44,205 nt of DNA from VBAS01 sp035318985 (GCA_035318985.1 DATHDP010000082.1:1-44205); one strand, 5' to 3'; counted from the first letter of the stretch, positions 6,786-16,539 are shown. Made by a program: numbers and translations. The notes: generated by a model from the letters alone, not told the origin.

Positions 6786-9206
6786 TTATTCAGATCTTAA
6801 TGATTTTACCGGGTTAGTTACAGCTACTTTGAAACATTGTGCAGCAATCATTGCAAAAGCAAAACAAAATACCAACAATCCAACCAGTATGTATAAAAGG
6901 ATATGCTGTTCGATCCTGTAATTATAATTCTGTAACCAGTTATTAATAGTAAAATAAGCAACCGGCCATGCAATGACATTGGCTATTAGTATCGCTAGTC
7001 CATACTCTTTCAGAAAAAGCCTAATGATGCCACCTGCATTCGCACCCAAAACTTTCCTAATGGCAATTTCTTTATTACGCCTTGCCAGCGTGAAAGCTAT
7101 TACTCCAAATACACCCATCAATACAATTAATAGATTCAGTATTGTAGCCACCTCCGCAGATTTCTTTAATTGCAGCTCCGAATTATAAAGAGATTGAAAT
7201 TTTTCATCCATAAAAAAATATTCAAAAGGCGAATTAGGTGAAGCCTCCTTCCATTTTGATCTTATATCTACAAGAGCCTGGCTGATATTTTCAGTATTGA
7301 GCCTGATAGTTAAGAAACGGTATGAAAGTGCATCCCTGACATGTATAATAGCCAGAGGTTCTATTCCATCCTGGATATTTGAATAATTGTAATCCTTAAT
7401 TATACCTGCAACACTTAAATAGCCGCCTCCCGCAGCCGCGGGCAATCTAATTTCACGACCGACAGCGGAATTGATATCGACTCCTAACGATCTTGCAGCG
7501 GTTTCATTCAAAACAATTTGACCTGTAACAAAACTCCCTTTCCTATGGTTGAAGAAATTGCCGCTTTTCATTTGCATCTCATAAGTGGCCGCATAATCTT
7601 CATCCACATTAATTAAAGGAATATTTAACGGCTGATCATTCTTCCCATCGACCGATAATAATGGAATTACATTTGGTGGCTTTCTATCGGGAACTTCATA
7701 ACACAACGAAGCATTTTTTACCACCCGTAGCTGTAATAATTTTTGCTTAATGCTTTCCATCTTAAACACGCCGGTTGAATCCCATTGTTTAGGAAAAGCC
7801 GTTATGATTAATAATTGTTCTTTATTATATCCAAGGTCTTTATTAAAAACATAAGAAACCTGTTTTGATACAGTTAATGCTCCAATAAAAATAATGATGG
7901 TCAATGTGAATTGAACTATCAATAAAGATTTTCTTAAAAATGATCCCGAGCCTGCACTTGACATTTTCCCTTTTACAGAAAGAGCAATTCGTGATGAACT
8001 TAATATGAAAGCAGGATAAATACCGGAAATAATACCAACCAACAATATCAAAACAGCAAACGAAATGAGTTTTAATACAGAAAAGTCGAAAAGCGGCGCA
8101 ATAGTCGTATTTAAAAGCTGGTTGAAAACAGGCCGCAATAACTCATAACAAACGAGAGAAATAATTCCTGCAATAATAGCAAGCAATAAAGACTCAAACA
8201 AAAATTGAAAAACAAGCTGCCTCTTTTGACCACCAAGCACTTTGCGTAACCCTATTTCTTTTAACCTGTAGGAAGAAGTACCAATACTGATGTTAATGAA
8301 ATTAATAATCGCCATTAACAAGATAAATATTCCTATTAATATTAGAATAAATATCATTTTCTGTACAGCACCATTGTTGTCCTTTACATAATAATCTTTT
8401 ATACCAGCTAATTCTATTTCGAGATTATTCCTGATATTTTCAGGAGCATATTTTGCAAGTATTTTCTTGAATGGATCAACCAGTTCCTTCACTTTCACAC
8501 CTTTTTTTAATTCAATCAGTCCGACCTCATAAACCTGGTTCCAGGATGCTGATGGATCGCCACCTTGATAGTAATGATTGTCGACAGTCGGGACAAATAC
8601 ATTATAATTTTTTACAACAAGACCTGTTACTGAATTATAAGGAATATCTTTAAGCACCGCGGTGATCAAATAATCCTGTTTTTCGTTGTTGACCAAAGTT
8701 TGTACTGAAATAGTTTGACCGATCACATCAGTTTTTCCAAAAAGCTTTTTCGCCATCGTTTCCGTTATAACTGCAGACCTGTTGTCACGAAACGGTTGTT
8801 CTCTATTACCGTAGAGCAATGGAAAGCCATACATTGAAATAAAAGTGGTATCACCTATCGATATGTCTTCTTTAAAATGATTGTCACCTGCTGATACAAC
8901 ATTTGCAACAGGATTATACCTGTAATAATTTGCCACCAGGTTCGGATATTCTTCCTTTATTGCCTTTGCTAGTGGTCCAAGTGTCGTAATATCAAGCCCC
9001 AGGTTCTTCGTCTTCCATTTGCTTTTGACCAGGTATTGTTCACCCGCATTTCGCAGATCAGCATTTACATTCTTCTCTTTGTTTATATAAACCCCAATGA
9101 GTAGTGAAAAAGTGATACCCAATGAAAGACATATTATATTGATAAAAGAGAACAGTTTGTTCCTTTTTAGATTTCTAAAAGCTATGATCAAATAATTTTT
9201 TATCAT
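6786..9206 (-). CDS. Array permease 1: double-FtsX ABC permease, ATPase-proximal
   Basis: 806 residues. TM segments are near 21-42, 283-305, 335-357, 380-402, 428-450, 686-706, 735-755 and 769-790. The two periplasmic domains are about 43-282 and 451-685. The coupling motifs are RLKEIGLRKVLGG (314) and RNKEIAIRKVLGA (710), 396 residues apart. The second periplasmic domain has the family motif as GIIKDYNYSN (601-610). The C-terminus is LRSE. It starts 7 nt after permease 2 and is followed 28 nt later by the ATPase gene, making it the best candidate for the cognate partner of that ATPase. It is one of the divergent members: after TM7 it has WLQNYNYR where most of the array has WLQDFAYR, and its first periplasmic segment lacks the FH...IYRV start seen in the others. 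Confidence 0.95.
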   Translation of the reverse strand: MIKNYLIIAFRNLKRNKLFSFINIICLSLGITFSLLIGVYINKEKNVNADLRNAGEQYLVKSKWKTKNLGLDITTLGPLAKAIKEEYPNLVANYYRYNPVANVVSAGDNHFKEDISIGDTTFISMYGFPLLYGNREQPFRDNRSAVITETMAKKLFGKTDVIGQTISVQTLVNNEKQDYLITAVLKDIPYNSVTGLVVKNYNVFVPTVDNHYYQGGDPSASWNQVYEVGLIELKKGVKVKELVDPFKKILAKYAPENIRNNLEIELAGIKDYYVKDNNGAVQKMIFILILIGIFILLMAIINFINISIGTSSYRLKEIGLRKVLGGQKRQLVFQFLFESLLLAIIAGIISLVCYELLRPVFNQLLNTTIAPLFDFSVLKLISFAVLILLVGIISGIYPAFILSSSRIALSVKGKMSSAGSGSFLRKSLLIVQFTLTIIIFIGALTVSKQVSYVFNKDLGYNKEQLLIITAFPKQWDSTGVFKMESIKQKLLQLRVVKNASLCYEVPDRKPPNVIPLLSVDGKNDQPLNIPLINVDEDYAATYEMQMKSGNFFNHRKGSFVTGQIVLNETAARSLGVDINSAVGREIRLPAAAGGGYLSVAGIIKDYNYSNIQDGIEPLAIIHVRDALSYRFLTIRLNTENISQALVDIRSKWKEASPNSPFEYFFMDEKFQSLYNSELQLKKSAEVATILNLLIVLMGVFGVIAFTLARRNKEIAIRKVLGANAGGIIRLFLKEYGLAILIANVIAWPVAYFTINNWLQNYNYRIEQHILLYILVGLLVFCFAFAMIAAQCFKVAVTNPVKSLRSE

Positions 9207-9213
9207 ACATGTG

Positions 9214-11562
9214 TTATTCTGTTCTCAGTGATTTTACGGGATTAGCGATCGCCGCTGCAGCTGTTTTCATCACAACTGTTGCTAATGCAATGAAAAATAT
9301 AATGCAAAACAAGATCATCAACAATTTGAAATTAACCCCATCATTAAATGCGAACACATTTACGACTGAACTACTTACTAAATATCCCAGCGGAATGCAT
9401 ATTGCACCCGATATGATTATTAATTTTAAAAATCCAACAGACAACTCTTTTACTATAGCCGATACGGAAGCTCCCATCACTTTACGAATGCCGATCTCTT
9501 TTAGACGTTTCTCCGTATTAAAAGTTACCATTCCAATCAAACCCATAATAGAAATAACAAACACCACAAAAGAGATCATTCCCATGAACTGCATATCAGC
9601 CCCGGGGTAATAACGGTTGTACAACTCCTTTTCATAATCAGAAAAGGAGAATTCATCATAGGGATAATATTTTTTCCAGATCAACTGCATATCTGCTTTA
9701 AAGTCTTTTGCAAGCAGGGCATTCTTTGTTTTAATACTTAATACATGAAACTGCGCAGGGTTATATTGCATAACCAGGGGCTGTGTTGCAAACTGGTAAA
9801 TAGAATAACAGAAATTTTTCACGACCCCTTGTATGATCACCATTTTCTCATTATTTAAAAAAATTGGCTTGCCTATTGCTTCTTGTGGGGTACCTAATCC
9901 CATCATAGAAAGGGTCTGTTCATTTATCACAACAAAATTTGAAGCAGAATCGCTTATACTTTCGGGTAAATTCTTGCCTGCAACAAAGTTCAAATTCATA
10001 TTCGTGATAAAATTCGCATCGGCAGCATAATAATTAGCCAGACTGTTTTCGCCGGTATTTTCTTTTTTAATAATGCAGGTTGCAGATGTGCCACCAAATG
10101 GAGTTGAAACAAGACCGATACGCTCCACATTTTTATTTATAGCGATATCATTCTGCAATGGTTTGTAATTTCCGGTAATAGAAATATTATAAATATCCTT
10201 TCGGTTAAAATTTTCATTGTCAGTTGCCATGTATTTAAACTGGCTGAAAAGGCTGCCGATCAAAAAAACAAAACAGCAGGTAGCCACCAGTTGAATTACA
10301 ACCAGGCTTTTTCTGAATCCCATTTTCCCAAATGAAACAGGACTGATAGTACCCTTTAAAACTTTTACAGGTTGAAAACCTGATAATATTCTCGCCGGGA
10401 AAAAACCAGCAATTATGCCAATAAAAATCGTAAACGAAATAAACACTATCCATAAAGCAATATTATTATCCACTTCCCACGTTATCCAGTGCAGATGAAT
10501 GAACTGCTTCATGAGATTCAAAATAAAATACCCGGCTATCAACGCCAGGAATGAAATAAGAACAGCCTCACAAACAAACTGGCCGATTAACTGGTAACGT
10601 AGTGCACCAGTTACTTTGCGAATACCTACTTCTTTGGCACGGCTTAAAGAACGGGCAAGTGTAAGGTTGATATAATTAAAGGCCGCCATCAGAATAATAG
10701 CTAATGCCATTCCCAAATTCACGGCTATATCACTATAGGATTCCACATACGAATCATTCTGCAGTTTTTCATAGGCAGGTGAAATATCAGTAACAAGTTG
10801 CTTGCGATAATGAAATGTTTCTTTTGACTGTGTAATTTCTGTATTTGTATTGGCCGCACTCATTGCCAATGCAGCATCAAGATCTTTTTTATCGCTATTT
10901 TCTTTGATCAATACATATGTAAAGGCAGAAAGATCCTTTTTGAGATTGTCTTTTGAAAATTGCTTAAAGGATTTCATTGAAACCATAGCATCGCTGCGAA
11001 AATGTGTGCCTCGCTTATAAGGTTTCAAAACACCGGTAACAGTAAACACTCCGTAATCATGATGTGTAAGCGTTTTGCCAACTGGGTTTTCTGCACCAAA
11101 AAAAGTTTCTGCCATTTCGTGAGTAATAACTAAAGTGTTGGGCAGTTCAGGCAAAGTCCCTTTTTCAAGAGGAAAAGAAAAGATTTCAAAAAAAGAAGAT
11201 TCGACATAAATAGGATTAACATTGATCTTTTTTATGTTACTTGTAAGTTCCCAGGTAGATCCTCTTACAACTGGTGTAGCATTTTCAACAACCGGGTAAT
11301 TGGTTTTTAAATTATCGGCCAATGCAAAAGGTGAGGTTGCATAGTTCGTTTTCGAGCCATTTGCATCTTTTACATCCGTGATAATTCTATAAGTCCTGTC
11401 CGGATAAGGATGAAAATTATCTGCCTCAAAAACCACAACCACTTGTATCAGGCATAATAAAGAAAAAGGGATCGCAATTCCAAGGCCGGCAATATTGATG
11501 AAGGAAAACAATTTGTGCTTCATCAGATTTCTCCACCCTATTTTTAAATAATTCCTAAGCAT
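9214..11562 (-). CDS. Array permease 2: divergent double-FtsX permease behind its own promoter
   Basis: 782 residues, the shortest complete copy. The coupling motifs are RAKEVGIRKVTGA (308) and RLKEIGIRKVMGA (686), 378 residues apart. The second-domain motif is degenerate (GVVKNFCYSIYQ, 579-590). The TM7-TM8 loop lacks the W-L-x-D-F-A-Y-R motif found in most copies and reads SSSVVNVFAFNDG instead. TM1 (FSFINIAGLGIAIPFSLLCL) and the VVVVFEADNFH segment are unlike the rest. An in-frame TAA lies 6 nt upstream of ATG 11562, fixing the start. The gene follows a 130-nt gap with a sigma-54-like promoter and paired dyads, so it probably heads the unit permease 2, permease 1, ATPase, TolC. It may belong to the ancestral core transporter rather than the expanded set. 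Confidence 0.95.
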   Translation of the reverse strand: MLRNYLKIGWRNLMKHKLFSFINIAGLGIAIPFSLLCLIQVVVVFEADNFHPYPDRTYRIITDVKDANGSKTNYATSPFALADNLKTNYPVVENATPVVRGSTWELTSNIKKINVNPIYVESSFFEIFSFPLEKGTLPELPNTLVITHEMAETFFGAENPVGKTLTHHDYGVFTVTGVLKPYKRGTHFRSDAMVSMKSFKQFSKDNLKKDLSAFTYVLIKENSDKKDLDAALAMSAANTNTEITQSKETFHYRKQLVTDISPAYEKLQNDSYVESYSDIAVNLGMALAIILMAAFNYINLTLARSLSRAKEVGIRKVTGALRYQLIGQFVCEAVLISFLALIAGYFILNLMKQFIHLHWITWEVDNNIALWIVFISFTIFIGIIAGFFPARILSGFQPVKVLKGTISPVSFGKMGFRKSLVVIQLVATCCFVFLIGSLFSQFKYMATDNENFNRKDIYNISITGNYKPLQNDIAINKNVERIGLVSTPFGGTSATCIIKKENTGENSLANYYAADANFITNMNLNFVAGKNLPESISDSASNFVVINEQTLSMMGLGTPQEAIGKPIFLNNEKMVIIQGVVKNFCYSIYQFATQPLVMQYNPAQFHVLSIKTKNALLAKDFKADMQLIWKKYYPYDEFSFSDYEKELYNRYYPGADMQFMGMISFVVFVISIMGLIGMVTFNTEKRLKEIGIRKVMGASVSAIVKELSVGFLKLIIISGAICIPLGYLVSSSVVNVFAFNDGVNFKLLMILFCIIFFIALATVVMKTAAAAIANPVKSLRTE

Positions 11563-11585
11563 ATTTTAAAATTCTTTCCTGATTA

Positions 11586-11601
11586 TCCAACACTTATGCC
11601 A
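11586..11601 (-). promoter_or_regulatory. Candidate sigma-54 (-24/-12) promoter before permease 2
   Basis: On the - strand the sequence is TGGCATAAGTGTTGGA, preceded by T. Compared with TGGCACG-N4-TTGCW it keeps TGGCA, the 4-nt-type spacing and TTG; the -12 GC is GG. Transcription would start about 13 nt before the ATG of permease 2. The -24 half lies within a short palindrome TGCCA-T-TGGCA. The imperfect -12 keeps confidence moderate. Confidence 0.45.
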
Positions 11602-11653
11602 ATGGCAAAAGCCGCTGCTACACAAGGTTTCGTATTTCTTATTTTATCATAGG

Positions 11654-11669
11654 TGTACGAAAACGAACA
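11654..11669. promoter_or_regulatory. Dyad B: TGTACG-AAAA-CGAACA, candidate activator site
   Basis: A 16-bp inverted repeat of form TGTnCG-N4-CGnACA, about 55 bp upstream of the -24 element. It starts 21 bp from dyad A, two helical turns, so both would face the same side of the DNA. Both copies continue into the same flanking bases, CCTA on the - strand. Confidence 0.55.
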
Positions 11670-11674
11670 GTAGG

Positions 11675-11690
11675 TGTACATATTCGTACG
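11675..11690. promoter_or_regulatory. Dyad A: TGTACA-TATT-CGTACG, candidate activator site
   Basis: Second 16-bp dyad, ending 2 bp from the stop codon of permease 3. Its left half TGTACA and right half CGTACG resemble dyad B. The direct repeat AGGTGTAC (11651 and 11672) reflects the tandem arrangement. Tandem dyads upstream of a -24/-12 element fit a sigma-54 enhancer-binding protein of the NtrC class, though no such regulator is in the window. Confidence 0.55.
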
Positions 11691-11692
11691 GC

Positions 11693-14161
11693 CTATTCTG
11701 TTCGTAAATTTTTAACAGGATTGCTCAATGCAGCCCTTATCGCCTGGTAGCTTACAGTTATTAAGGCAATGATAATTGCTGAAGCACCGGCCAAACCAAA
11801 TACCCACCATTCAATATTAATATGATAGGCGTATTCCTGCAGCCATTTATTGGTTGCCCACCATGCAACAGGAAAAGCAATACCATTAGCTATTAAAACC
11901 AGTTTCAAAAAATCTTTTGATAACAATGAAGCGAGGTTGACCACGGTTGCTCCCAATACCTTTCTTACTCCTATTTCTTTTATTCGTTGCTCAGCAGAAT
12001 AAGTCGCCAAACCAAACAAACCCAAACAGGCAATAAAAATAGTTGCCAATGCCACCCAGATAAGAAGTGTTTGGCGACGTTCGTCCTCAACATAAAACAA
12101 TGCAAGTTGATCATCCAGAAAATGGTACTCAAATGGATCACCTTTATCATTGTTCACCATTACAGTTTTTAATTTGTCCAACGTTCCCTGCACATCTTTT
12201 GCTTCTATTCTTACAGAATAATAATCAATAACCTGAATTGGATTATTATTATAAGCAAGAACCAACGGTTCTATCTTATCACGCAAAGACTGAAAATGAA
12301 AATCTTTTACAATGCCAATTATTCTTGGCCTAAACGGGATATTCTCACGATTAAGGGGTTCATACGATCCACCACTGGTGGAAGCAGGTATTTCAACAAT
12401 TCGATCAGAAGGCTCAGTAACGCCTAACATTTTTGCGGCCGTTTCATTTACTATAATGCTGGCTGAATCATTAGGGCTATCAAAATTTCTCCCTTTTAAA
12501 AGTTTTACCTCAAAAGTTTTTGCAAAATCTTTGTCTGCGCCAATCATGTAAGCTACCTTAGGTTCATCAGTGCTCCCTGCGTTTTTTATTTTAATAGTCA
12601 TGAAAGTCTTCCATTCACCCGGTACTCTCGAAGTGACCGATACATTTTTCACTGCAGGTATTTTAGCCATTTCAGTTTTTACCGCTTCAAAATTTGCTCT
12701 TGCTTTGCGTGTATTCACATCGATCACCGCCAGCAGATCTTTATTAAAACCCAAATTGGTGTTATTTAAATACCGCACCTGGAGAAAGAGAACAATTGTG
12801 CCAATGATCATCACAACTGAAATGGTGAATTGAAATACCACTAATGCTTTTCTTAATGAAAGATCCGTTCTGTTTTGAAGCTTAAAGCCCTTCAATAATA
12901 AAACAGGTTTAAACCGGGAAAGAAGTAATGCCGGATAACTGCCGGATAAAAGGCCAATAATAGTTACAAAAGAAATTGCATAAACCCAAATACGATAATC
13001 AGATGTGAAACTAAGCGTAAGTTGCTTATTAGTAAATTGGTTAAATGCCGGAAGTATAAGGTTTACGACACCTAAAGCAAGGAAAAAGGAAATAAATGTC
13101 ACCAATAAAGATTCAAATAAAAACTGCCTGACCAGGTGACTTTGAAATGCACCAACAGATTTGCGAACTCCAATTTCTTTTAAACGGGCAGATGCTCTTG
13201 CAGTAGTAAGGTTCATATAATTGATACCAGCGATCAACAAAACAAAAAGAGCTATAAAAGAAAATATTTTAATATAAAAACTACTTCCTTGGGGAATGGC
13301 ATCCACATTTGAATTTCTTGCACCATCAACAATCCCTTTAGAATTAAGATGAATGTCTTTCAATGGTTGAAGATGAAATGAAAAACTTGTACCTGCAGGT
13401 GTTTGAAAATTATCATGAACCAGCTTTGTCATTTTTTCCGAAACAGACTTTGCATTAACATTCGATCTAAGCAAAGCATACACTGAGTAGTTATTGGATA
13501 ACCAATCCCTGTTGAGGCTGTTCTTATAACTGGTATCAGCCAAAAAGGTTGCTTCAGAAAGTACTGAACTAAAATCAAAACTTGAATTGCGGGGGTGATT
13601 TTTTACTATACCCGTGATCTTTAGTGGTGTCGATTCTATAAAACTGAACTGAAGGATTTTACCTAATACATCTGTTTTATTAAACAATCGTTTTGCCAAA
13701 TCCTCACTAATTATAATACTGTTGGGATCTTTTAAGGCAGTTTTTCTGTCTCCAAGGATCAATGGAAAATCAAAAATCTGCAAAAAGTTTTCATCAGCGG
13801 CTGTAACAGTTTCCTGGAAAAAATTAGCAGGGTTTTCAGAGCTCAATATATTAGCCCTGCCCATTCTTTGCATGTGAGTTGTATTTTCAACTTCAGCAAT
13901 GGATTTTTTTGATTCCTCAGCAAGTTTGTATCCTGCAGCTGCAATAGTAGTCGCTTCACCATTCACGGTTTTGTTTTCTATTACACGATAGATCCTGGCA
14001 GCTTTACTGTGTTGCTCATCAAAAGTAAGTTCATCAAAAAGATAAAGACCAATCAATAAAAAACAACTGATACCAAATGTCAGTCCTGCTACATTAAGCG
14101 TAGTGTAAAGTCTGTTTTTCCAGAGACTACGCCAGGCGATCTTAAAATAGTTCTTTATCAT
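11693..14161 (-). CDS. Array permease 3: double-FtsX permease
   Basis: 822 residues. N-terminus MIKNYFKIAWRSLWKN is the array's standard opening. The coupling motifs are RLKEIGVRKSVGA (326) and RIKEIGVRKVLGA (726), 400 apart. The LQPLKDIHL motif is at 264-272 and GIVKDFHFQSLRDKIEP in the second periplasmic domain (616-632). The extra length comes from an insertion around 590-612 (GGSYEPLNRENIPFRP) just before that motif. The TM7-TM8 loop is WLQEYAYHINIEWW. It starts 10 nt after permease 4 (spacer AATTATAGCT) and is followed by the 130-nt regulated gap, so it ends the upstream block of the array. Confidence 0.95.
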   Translation of the reverse strand: MIKNYFKIAWRSLWKNRLYTTLNVAGLTFGISCFLLIGLYLFDELTFDEQHSKAARIYRVIENKTVNGEATTIAAAGYKLAEESKKSIAEVENTTHMQRMGRANILSSENPANFFQETVTAADENFLQIFDFPLILGDRKTALKDPNSIIISEDLAKRLFNKTDVLGKILQFSFIESTPLKITGIVKNHPRNSSFDFSSVLSEATFLADTSYKNSLNRDWLSNNYSVYALLRSNVNAKSVSEKMTKLVHDNFQTPAGTSFSFHLQPLKDIHLNSKGIVDGARNSNVDAIPQGSSFYIKIFSFIALFVLLIAGINYMNLTTARASARLKEIGVRKSVGAFQSHLVRQFLFESLLVTFISFFLALGVVNLILPAFNQFTNKQLTLSFTSDYRIWVYAISFVTIIGLLSGSYPALLLSRFKPVLLLKGFKLQNRTDLSLRKALVVFQFTISVVMIIGTIVLFLQVRYLNNTNLGFNKDLLAVIDVNTRKARANFEAVKTEMAKIPAVKNVSVTSRVPGEWKTFMTIKIKNAGSTDEPKVAYMIGADKDFAKTFEVKLLKGRNFDSPNDSASIIVNETAAKMLGVTEPSDRIVEIPASTSGGSYEPLNRENIPFRPRIIGIVKDFHFQSLRDKIEPLVLAYNNNPIQVIDYYSVRIEAKDVQGTLDKLKTVMVNNDKGDPFEYHFLDDQLALFYVEDERRQTLLIWVALATIFIACLGLFGLATYSAEQRIKEIGVRKVLGATVVNLASLLSKDFLKLVLIANGIAFPVAWWATNKWLQEYAYHINIEWWVFGLAGASAIIIALITVSYQAIRAALSNPVKNLRTE

Positions 14162-14171
14162 AGCTATAATT

Positions 14172-16529
14172 TTACTCTGTTTTTAGTGATTTCACCGGGT
14201 TTGCAATTGCTGCTTTTATAGCCTGGTATCCCACTGATAGTATCGCAATAAGTAATATGCTTACTGATGTTATTATATAGATGCTCCATTTCATTTCGGT
14301 ATGGAACATATATCCTGAAAAGTATTCCTTAACAAGATACCAGGAGATCGGTAAGCCAATCAATAAACTAAGGATGATCAGGTTTGTAAATTCACTACAA
14401 AGCATGATAGCAAGATTCCCAACGGAAGCTCCCATCACTTTGCGAATCCCTAACTCTTTGGTTCTTCTTTCTGCGGTGAAAGTTGCTAAACCCAATAATC
14501 CCAAACATGAAATAACAATGGCTATTACTGTAAAGCTTAAAGAGAGTTTTCCTATTACAGCTTCTGCCCGGTATTCCCTGTTAAAGACATCCTCAAGAAA
14601 AGTATATTCGAAAGGATAATCAGGATTATTCTCCTTAAATATTTGACCGATCTGTGTTATAAGCCCGGGCATCGGTGATCCACCACTTACTTTAATAAAG
14701 TAATGAGAACCGACATTTTCAGAATACATGAATATGAGTGGCTGAATGCCGAATTTTAAGTTGTCATTGTGAAAGTCATTTGTTATCCCAATTATTCTCC
14801 CCTTCCCATTCCACATTTCAAGTTCCGTTCCTACTGCGTTCTCCAGGCTCAATCCCATTGTTTCCATTGCCTTCTTATTGATAATATAGTTTGATGCGTC
14901 ATTCTTACCTATAAAATTTCTTCCTTCCAGTATTTGAATATTCATCGCAGGAATGAATGCGGTGTCGCAGCGATATATCTTAAATGTAATGGAAGAGTTA
15001 TTGGGCTTACCACTCCATACAGGGTCTGTTGTTGTAATGGGAATGGTAAATATATTGTTGCCACCAAACGCAACATTTTTTACTGCTGGTAATTGTTGCA
15101 GAGCATTTTTTATTGCCTCATAGTTTTTGACAATCCCTTCATTCTGGTCAATGACGATGATATTGTCTTTATTAAATCCGAGGTTTTTTCCGCTGATGAA
15201 ACTTATTTGTTTATACACAGCAACACTACCCACAATTAATATTATTGAAGCGGTAAACTGTACAACTACAAGAAATTTGCGAAGGGCATTTCCAGAGAGT
15301 CCGGGTTGAGTAGCTCCTTTCAGTACTTTAACAGGGTTGAATCTTGACAAAATAAAAGCCGGATAACTCCCTGCCAATACCCCGGCAACAATTGTGATAC
15401 TTAAAATTCCTACTACAAACACAGGATCACCTAAGTTTAACTGAATAGATTTGCGGGTAACATCGTTAAAGAATGGAAGCAATAATTTCACCATCACTAT
15501 TGCAAAGACCATGGCAATGATGGATAGAAATAACGCTTCGCCAATAAACTGTACAATGAGATGAGATTTTTGAGCACCTATTGATTTTCGTACTCCTACT
15601 TCCCGACTACGGTTTGCTGATCTTGCAGTTGAAAGGTTCATGAAATTAATGCATGCCATCAGGAGAATAAGTATAGCCACGACACTAAAAAGGAAAACTT
15701 GTTGGATCCTTCCTCCGGCCTTCTTCCCGTTTTCAAATTCGGAATATAACCTGGACTCTGTATATGGAAAGAGAAATGGAGTGGTAGAACAATCAGAACA
15801 ATTTTTTTTAATTAAGTTAATAAGTTTGTTGTTTGCCTGATTGGTCACTGCAGACGACTTCAGCATCACTACAGTGCGAGTACCACCGCTTTTCCAATTT
15901 TGCATCCATGGATTCTCTTTTACATAAAGTTCAAAAGGGATCACAAACTCAAATCGAAGCGTTGAGTTTTGTGGAATATCGGCAAAAACACTATTTATCA
16001 AAAGATCATACTTTGTTCCTACCGATAATATTTTGCCTATCGGATCTTCATTTTTAAATAATTTTTCTGCAAGGCTTTTAGAAATAGCAATTGTATTATT
16101 TCCTTTTAACGGTTCGGTTGCATTTCCATTTACAATTGGGAAACTAAGAATATTAAACAACGTTGAGTCAGCATAAATACCATTTTCATTGAACGTATTG
16201 GTTTCGTGCTTCACTAATAATTCTGTTTCCATACTGTACTGGGCGGCTAATTCTACTTCAGGAATTTCATTTTTTATTACATCCTTCAATTTTGCCGGAG
16301 TAGCAGGATAAGTTTCAATTTTTCCATCGGGGTATTTATTATTGATAAAAACCTTGAAAATCCGGTTTGAGTTTGAATGAAATTGGTCATATGAAAATTC
16401 ATCATACACCCAGAGAAATATAAAAATACTTGCCGAGAGACCAATTGCAAGACCAAAAATATTAATCGCAGAATAACCTTTGTTTTTCCAAAGACTACGC
16501 CATGCGATCTTGAAATAGTTTCTTATCAT
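14172..16529 (-). CDS. Array permease 4: double-FtsX permease with periplasmic CxxC
   Basis: 785 residues, of the shorter subtype with an LWVYDEFSYDQFH segment after TM1 (39-51), like permease 12. The coupling motifs are RSREVGVRKSIGA (307) and RTKELGIRKVMGA (689), 382 apart. The first periplasmic domain contains CSDC (Cys244 and Cys247), the only CxxC I see in a periplasmic part of the array; it could form a disulfide or bind metal. The second-domain motif is altered to GITNDFHNDN (581-590). The TM7-TM8 loop is unusual (EYFSGYMFHTEMKW) instead of WLQDFAYR. The C-terminus is LKTE. It starts 10 nt after permease 5 and ends 10 nt before permease 3. Confidence 0.95.
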   Translation of the reverse strand: MIRNYFKIAWRSLWKNKGYSAINIFGLAIGLSASIFIFLWVYDEFSYDQFHSNSNRIFKVFINNKYPDGKIETYPATPAKLKDVIKNEIPEVELAAQYSMETELLVKHETNTFNENGIYADSTLFNILSFPIVNGNATEPLKGNNTIAISKSLAEKLFKNEDPIGKILSVGTKYDLLINSVFADIPQNSTLRFEFVIPFELYVKENPWMQNWKSGGTRTVVMLKSSAVTNQANNKLINLIKKNCSDCSTTPFLFPYTESRLYSEFENGKKAGGRIQQVFLFSVVAILILLMACINFMNLSTARSANRSREVGVRKSIGAQKSHLIVQFIGEALFLSIIAMVFAIVMVKLLLPFFNDVTRKSIQLNLGDPVFVVGILSITIVAGVLAGSYPAFILSRFNPVKVLKGATQPGLSGNALRKFLVVVQFTASIILIVGSVAVYKQISFISGKNLGFNKDNIIVIDQNEGIVKNYEAIKNALQQLPAVKNVAFGGNNIFTIPITTTDPVWSGKPNNSSITFKIYRCDTAFIPAMNIQILEGRNFIGKNDASNYIINKKAMETMGLSLENAVGTELEMWNGKGRIIGITNDFHNDNLKFGIQPLIFMYSENVGSHYFIKVSGGSPMPGLITQIGQIFKENNPDYPFEYTFLEDVFNREYRAEAVIGKLSLSFTVIAIVISCLGLLGLATFTAERRTKELGIRKVMGASVGNLAIMLCSEFTNLIILSLLIGLPISWYLVKEYFSGYMFHTEMKWSIYIITSVSILLIAILSVGYQAIKAAIANPVKSLKTE

Positions 16530-16539
16530 AACTATAGTT

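Noticed and set aside
6095..9206. Assignment of ATPase and permeases to the LolCDE lipoprotein-release system or to FtsEX cell division
   Set aside because: The free ATPase is LolD/MacB-like, but the permeases have two FtsX modules with two large periplasmic domains and the operon ends in TolC, which fits MacB-type efflux or envelope machinery better. FtsX proper is much shorter.
9209..9610. Open frame on the + strand (133 codons) over the end of permease 2, with similar ones over other permeases (21468-21851, 36269-36574, 41062-41484)
   Set aside because: They are antisense to the conserved TM6-8 coding region. Their mutual resemblance simply mirrors conservation of the sense strand, and they have no independent start context or spacing.
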